From WLJO01 sp032117595 (GTDB lineage Bacteria; Actinomycetota; Acidimicrobiia; Acidimicrobiales; Ilumatobacteraceae): a stretch of 8,304 nt of DNA. The stretch is taken from contig JAULYZ010000040.1 in NCBI GenBank assembly GCA_032117595.1, forward strand, positions 1 to 8,304, in the 5' to 3' direction. Positions 5,256-8,304 of this stretch are shown here, one piece after another. Numbering within the stretch: position 1 is the stretch's first letter; each line of letters begins with the position of its first letter. The translations under genes were made by a program, and so were the position numbers. The notes beneath the pieces are model-generated. The model was not told the DNA's origin, searched no databases, and saw only the letters and a program-made list of their open reading frames with translations.

Positions 5256-6539
5256 TCATGGCCGCATGAACACCTGCGGCTCGGTCAGCACCGACCGGTT
5301 CGAAAGCATGCGGAACTCCGGTGCGTGCTTCAGGATCTCGCGACGGGCGATGGTCATCTTGTGTACCTCGTCGGGGCCGTCGGCAATGCGCAGCGTGCGC
5401 ATGTTGGCCCACATCTTGGCCAACGGGGTGAACTGGGTGACCCCGGCCGCCCCGTGCACCTGGATCGCACGGTCGATGACGTTGAGGCACATCCTCGGTA
5501 CGGCCACCTTGATGCCGGCGATCTCGTTGGCGGCCGCCTTGTTCCCCACCGTGTCCATCAGATGTGCCGCGCGCAGCACGTAGTTGCGGGCCATGTCGAT
5601 CTCGATGCGGGACTCAGCGATCCAGTCCTGCACCAGACCCTTGTGCGCCACGAGCGACCCGAAGGTGGTTCGCTCGAGCGAACGCCTCACCATCGCCTCG
5701 AGCGCACGTTCGGCAACGCCGATCGATCGCATGCAGTGGTGGATACGGCCGGGCCCGAGTCGCGCCTGGGAGATGGCAAAGCCACTCCCCTCCTCACCGA
5801 GGAGGAACTCTGCGGGCACGCGCACATTGTCGTAGATCACCTCGGGGTGTCCGCCGCCGTGGTCGTAGCCGAACACGTGCGGCTGGCGCCCGATGCTCAC
5901 ACCCTTGGCATCACGCGGAACCACGATCATCGACTGCTGCTTGTGGGGCGAGGCATCGGGGTTCGTCTTGCCCATCGCCACGAGCAACGTGCAACGCGGC
6001 GAGACCGCACCCGACGAGAACCATTTCCTCCCGTTCAGCACGTACTCGTTGCCGTCACGTTCGATGCGCAGGCTGATGTTGGTGGCGTCCGACGATGCCA
6101 CGTCGGGTTCCGTCATCGAGAAGGCCGAGCGGATCTCGCCCTCGAGGAGCGGCGCCAAGTAGTCGCGCTTCACCCGCTCGCTGCCGTAGAGGTTGAGGAT
6201 CTCCATGTTGCCCGTGTCGGGGGCCGAGCAATTGAGCACCTCGGAGGCGAACTCCACCTTGCCGAGTTCCTCCGAGATGGGCGCGTAATCGAGGTTCGAC
6301 AACTTGGTGCCGGGCGCATCGGGCGACAGGTGCGGGAGGAACAGGTTCCAGAGGCCCGCATCACGGGCCCGTCGCTTCAGCTCCACCATCACCGGCGGAT
6401 AGCCATTGCGGCCAACGGCTTCCTCCTCGGCGTAGTACTGCTCCTCGCGCGGGTAGATCTCCTCGACCATGAACTCCACGACCCGCTCGAGGGTCTGTCG
6501 TCCGGTGGCGGTCTGTTCGAGCGTGTCTGCTGGTGCCAT
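5256..6539 (-). CDS. Acyl-CoA dehydrogenase, ACAD10/ACAD11 type
   Basis: This 427-residue flavoprotein has the three-part ACAD fold. Diagnostic stretches are SMTEPDVASSDATN (141-154), NGRKWFSSGA (169-178), RLGPGRIHHCMR (260-271), WIAESRIEID (306-315) and RIADGPDEVHK (384-394). These match human ACAD10/ACAD11 very closely by recall, much better than MCAD-type enzymes. It should oxidise an acyl-CoA at the alpha-beta bond and pass electrons to ETF; ACAD11 relatives act in 4-hydroxy-acid breakdown. The position of the usual YEG catalytic glutamate reads Ala-Asp-Gly, so D387 is the likely acidic candidate. The ATG at 6539 is chosen over one 42 bp upstream because the TACGGT box (6546-6551) lies 6 bp before it. 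The HAD gene follows 39 bp downstream. The kinase domain present in ACAD10/11 is not encoded here. Confidence 0.88.
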   Translation of the reverse strand: MAPADTLEQTATGRQTLERVVEFMVEEIYPREEQYYAEEEAVGRNGYPPVMVELKRRARDAGLWNLFLPHLSPDAPGTKLSNLDYAPISEELGKVEFASEVLNCSAPDTGNMEILNLYGSERVKRDYLAPLLEGEIRSAFSMTEPDVASSDATNISLRIERDGNEYVLNGRKWFSSGAVSPRCTLLVAMGKTNPDASPHKQQSMIVVPRDAKGVSIGRQPHVFGYDHGGGHPEVIYDNVRVPAEFLLGEEGSGFAISQARLGPGRIHHCMRSIGVAERALEAMVRRSLERTTFGSLVAHKGLVQDWIAESRIEIDMARNYVLRAAHLMDTVGNKAAANEIAGIKVAVPRMCLNVIDRAIQVHGAAGVTQFTPLAKMWANMRTLRIADGPDEVHKMTIARREILKHAPEFRMLSNRSVLTEPQVFMRP

Positions 6540-6545
6540 GGCCGC

Positions 6546-6551
6546 ACCGTA
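6546..6551 (-). promoter_or_regulatory. Candidate leaderless -10 box of the acyl-CoA dehydrogenase
   Basis: On the - strand TACGGT ends 6 bp before the ATG, so transcription would begin at or next to the start codon. The same hexamer is found at nearly the same distance before the epoxide hydrolase. No Shine-Dalgarno sequence lies in front of this ATG, which fits a leaderless mRNA. No good -35 is visible. Confidence 0.45.
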
Positions 6552-6560
6552 GGAAACACC

Positions 6561-6572
6561 GAGCGATCGCTC
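6561..6572. promoter_or_regulatory. Perfect 12-bp palindrome upstream of the acyl-CoA dehydrogenase
   Basis: gagcgatcgctc is fully self-complementary and lies 9-20 bp upstream of the candidate -10, in the spacer where a repressor would block RNA polymerase. It is a candidate operator; the binding protein is unknown. Confidence 0.35.
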
Positions 6573-6654
6573 CGGGGCCAAAAGACGCCGACACCCGGGC
6601 CGAATGTCCCGGGAACGTGCTCCCGAAACACACGACCCGGGTATCCGGACCAGT

Positions 6655-6706
6655 GCGTCACTTCACCGCGTCATTTGACCGCGTCACTTCACGGCGTCAC
6701 TTGACG
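6655..6706. repeat. 13-bp tandem repeat across the metY stop codon, 4 copies
   Basis: Units gcgtcacttcacc, gcgtcatttgacc, gcgtcacttcacg and gcgtcacttgacg lie end to end. On the - strand every unit contains TGA, at 6697-6699 (the actual metY stop), 6684-6686, 6671-6673 and 6658-6660. Because 13 is not a multiple of three, these fall in all three frames. The remaining 6582-6654 shows GC-rich inverted segments (tcccggga at 6607-6614, acccgggt at 6635-6642) but no convincing terminator with a U-run. Confidence 0.88.
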
Positions 6707-8007
6707 GCGGCGAACCCCACCTCGAGGTCGGCGATGATGTCCTCGATCGATTCGATGCCCACCGAGAGTCGCACCAGACCCGGCAGCACACCCGACGAGA
6801 GCTGCTCGGCCTCGGTGAGCTGGCTGTGGGTGGTGGACGCAGGGTGGATCACCAGGCTGCGCACGTCGCCGATGTTGGCTACATGGCTGTGCAACACCAG
6901 GCTGTCGGCGAACTTCTGGCCCGCCTCCTTGCCGCCCTTGATGACGAAGGCGAGCACCGAGCCGTAGCCCTTGCCACCGAAGTACTTGTTCGCCCGTGCA
7001 TGCCACGGCGACTTGGTGGAACCGGCGTACTGCACGGACTCCACCTGCGGGTGCTTCTCGAGGAACGCCGCCACCTTGGCCGCATTCGAGTTGTGGCGCT
7101 CCATGCGGAGGCTGAGGGTCTCGAGGCCCTGCAGGATGAGGAACGAGTTGAACGGCGCAATCGACGCACCCGTGTCGCGCAGGCCCTGCACACGCGCCTT
7201 GAGCACGAAGGCACCGTGACCGAGCGCCGGCCAGTACGCCAGCCCGTGGTACGACGGATCGGGCTCGGTGAAGTTCGGGAAGCGGCCGCTCGCGCCGTAG
7301 TCGAAGGTGCCTCCGTCCACGATTGCACCGGCGATCGCCGTGCCGTGACCGCCGATGAACTTGGTGAGCGAGTGCACGACGATGTCGGCGCCCCACTCGA
7401 GGGGACGGAACAGCCACGGCGTGGGAACCGTGTTGTCGATGATGAGCGGAATGCCGTTGTCGTGTGCCACCTTCGACACACCCTCCACATCGAACACGTC
7501 GTTCTTCGGGTTGGCGAGCGACTCGCCGTAGAACGCACGAGTGTTGGGACGGATCGCTGCGCGCCACTGCTCGAGGTCGTGCGGATCGTCGACGAAGGTC
7601 ACCTCAATGCCCATCTTCGGGAGCGTGTAGTGCAAGAGGTTGTAGGTGCCGCCGTAGAGCGACGGCGAGGCCACCACATGGCTGCCGACCTCGCAGAGCG
7701 TGGTGAGTGCGAGGGTCTCGGCGGCCTGACCCGAGGCCACAGCGAGGGTTCCGGGCAGCCCGATGGCGGTGGTGCAGCCGCCCTCGAGCGCGTTCACGCG
7801 AGCCTCCACGGCGGCCTGGGTGGGGTTCATCAGGCGGGTGTAGATGAAGCCCACATCGGCGAGTGCGAACAGGTTCGCCGCATGCGCCGAGTCGCGGAAC
7901 TCATACGACGTGGTCTGGTAGATCGGCACGGCGCGGGCGCCGGTTGCCGGATCGGGATCGCCCCCGACATGAACCTGCTTGGTCTCAAAACCCCACTCTG
8001 CACTCAT
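6697..8007 (-). CDS. metY: O-acetylhomoserine sulfhydrylase (MetY), PLP-dependent
   Basis: This 436-residue Cys/Met-metabolism PLP enzyme shows the N-terminal VPIYQTTSYEF (27-37), the phosphate-contacting YTRLMNPT (56-63) and ASGQAAE (91-97), the pyridine-nitrogen Asp in IIDNT (D191), and the Schiff-base lysine K216 in SLTKFIGGHG. The segment FTEPDPSYHGLAYWP (246-260) and the full length are typical of MetY rather than the shorter MetB/MetZ enzymes. The reaction joins sulfide and O-acetylhomoserine to give homocysteine, in the cytoplasm, on the way to methionine. The ATG at 8007 has a GAGGGAG ribosome site about 6 bp upstream and starts at the usual family N-terminus. metX, a frequent neighbour, is not in the window. 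Its stop codon lies inside a 13-bp repeat. Expression probably answers to the promoter and inverted repeats upstream. Confidence 0.93.
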   Translation of the reverse strand: MSAEWGFETKQVHVGGDPDPATGARAVPIYQTTSYEFRDSAHAANLFALADVGFIYTRLMNPTQAAVEARVNALEGGCTTAIGLPGTLAVASGQAAETLALTTLCEVGSHVVASPSLYGGTYNLLHYTLPKMGIEVTFVDDPHDLEQWRAAIRPNTRAFYGESLANPKNDVFDVEGVSKVAHDNGIPLIIDNTVPTPWLFRPLEWGADIVVHSLTKFIGGHGTAIAGAIVDGGTFDYGASGRFPNFTEPDPSYHGLAYWPALGHGAFVLKARVQGLRDTGASIAPFNSFLILQGLETLSLRMERHNSNAAKVAAFLEKHPQVESVQYAGSTKSPWHARANKYFGGKGYGSVLAFVIKGGKEAGQKFADSLVLHSHVANIGDVRSLVIHPASTTHSQLTEAEQLSSGVLPGLVRLSVGIESIEDIIADLEVGFAAVK

Positions 8008-8059
8008 CGTCTGCTCCCTCGGTCACGTGGTCCCCGGTGTCGGGACGCAACGGACGGCG

Positions 8060-8088
8060 AGTGTAACGAGGCCAGAACCAATTGTCGA
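8060..8088 (-). promoter_or_regulatory. Sigma-A-type promoter of metY
   Basis: On the - strand the -35 TCGACA (8083-8088) and -10 TACACT (8060-8065) are separated by exactly 17 bp. Transcription would start near 8053, giving a 5' leader of about 45 bases. That is too short for a SAM-I or SAM-IV riboswitch, and no such core is visible. Confidence 0.65.
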
Positions 8089-8099
8089 CCAATTTGGTC
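8087..8099. promoter_or_regulatory. Inverted repeat overlapping the metY -35 box (candidate operator)
   Basis: GACCAA-T-TTGGTC is a perfect 6+1+6 inverted repeat that overlaps the metY -35 by two bases. A direct copy of its ACCAATT core occurs at 8077-8083, one helical turn (11 bp) away in the promoter spacer. This arrangement suits a dimeric repressor of sulfur/methionine genes; which one is unknown. Confidence 0.5.
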
Positions 8100-8113
8100 G
8101 GGATTTATTCCCG
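8099..8113. promoter_or_regulatory. Second inverted repeat upstream of metY
   Basis: cggga-tttat-tcccg has a 5-bp stem and 5-base AT-rich centre and abuts the GACCAA/TTGGTC repeat, sharing its last base. It could be a second protein site, or the end of an upstream transcript. It contains the TAA of the HicA-like frame (8105-8107). Confidence 0.35.
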
Positions 8114-8302
8114 CCGGTGCGGAATCTGCTCCGTGGACGTCACGCTACCGCAGCGAGGCCGCCGTGCCAGCCGGGACCCTCCCGTCACGACAACCCAGCC
8201 GGCACGCTGCAAGGCAGCAACAATTTCGCGGTAGCCGAGTGACGGCGCCTCGCGCGCTGGGGCCAGTCGACAAAGTGCCGTGCTGGCGTTTTTGGGGTCT
8301 AT
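8105..8302 (-). pseudogene. Possible decayed HicA-like toxin gene (partial, runs off the right edge)
   Basis: A - strand frame open to the window edge ends at TAA (8105-8107). Its middle part, SLGYREIVAALQRAGWVVV (8186-8242), has the helix-then-strand pattern that starts HicA mRNA-interferase toxins (x-RE-I/V-hxALxRAGF/W-xxV). After it, where HicA should read R-x-R-GSH plus a beta sheet, there is TGGSRLARRP and then unlike sequence. The catalytic-type His is missing (Arg in its place) and no ATG precedes the HicA-like start in the window. This suggests a degraded fragment left upstream of metY. The match rests on recognition of a short pattern and could be chance. The rest of 8114-8304 holds nothing else recognisable. 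Confidence 0.3.
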
Positions 8303-8304
8303 GG

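Noticed and set aside
6600..6650. Rho-independent terminator of metY
   Set aside because: Short GC-rich inverted segments exist, but no stable stem is followed by a U-run on the - strand.
4269..6704. 811-codon + strand frame
   Set aside because: It is antisense to the HAD and acyl-CoA dehydrogenase genes, both of which have clear motifs.
8008..8059. SAM riboswitch in the metY leader
   Set aside because: The predicted leader is about 45 bases and lacks recognisable SAM-I, SAM-II or SAM-IV core sequence.

Overview
The window is GC-rich, gene-dense bacterial DNA with strong G/C preference at third codon positions, SD-led and probable leaderless genes, and actinobacterial-type proteins. It most resembles a free-living actinomycete-grade organism, possibly Acidimicrobiia. 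That placement is inference from style and gene content; no marker gene is present.

Layout from left to right. (1) Bases 1-78 look like the highly charged C-terminal tail of a + strand gene, followed by an 8-bp tandem repeat array (93-172). (2) A - strand operon, murL (1574-3169) then murD2 (166-1587), overlapping by 14 bp. Together these make the alternative route to the D-glutamate residue of peptidoglycan: MurD2 adds L-Glu to UDP-MurNAc-L-Ala, and MurL epimerises that residue. (3) Divergent from murL is a + strand microsomal-type epoxide hydrolase (3245-4516), separated by a 75-bp gap that holds a symmetric candidate -10 region. (4) Convergent with it is a - strand pair: an ACAD10/ACAD11-type acyl-CoA dehydrogenase (5256-6539) followed by a HAD hydrolase (4533-5216). 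These match two of the three domains of vertebrate ACAD10. (5) A - strand metY, O-acetylhomoserine sulfhydrylase (6697-8007), has its own good sigma-A-type promoter, which overlaps a perfect inverted repeat. (6) At the right edge, an open frame on the - strand resembles the first part of a HicA toxin but degenerates (8105-8302).

The most unusual property is the density of short tandem repeats: eight arrays in 8.3 kb. All five arrays in coding sequence have units of 12 or 18 bp, or 12/15/18 mixed, so they keep frame. They add Gly-Asp-Val-Pro, Asp-Gly-Ala-Leu, Ser/Asn/Gly, Ala-Asp-His-Pro and Asn-Asp-Glu-Ser-Lys stretches to otherwise conserved enzymes. The three arrays mostly outside genes have 8- or 13-bp units, and all three touch a start or stop codon. 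This looks like a genome with active repeat slippage filtered by selection on reading frame.
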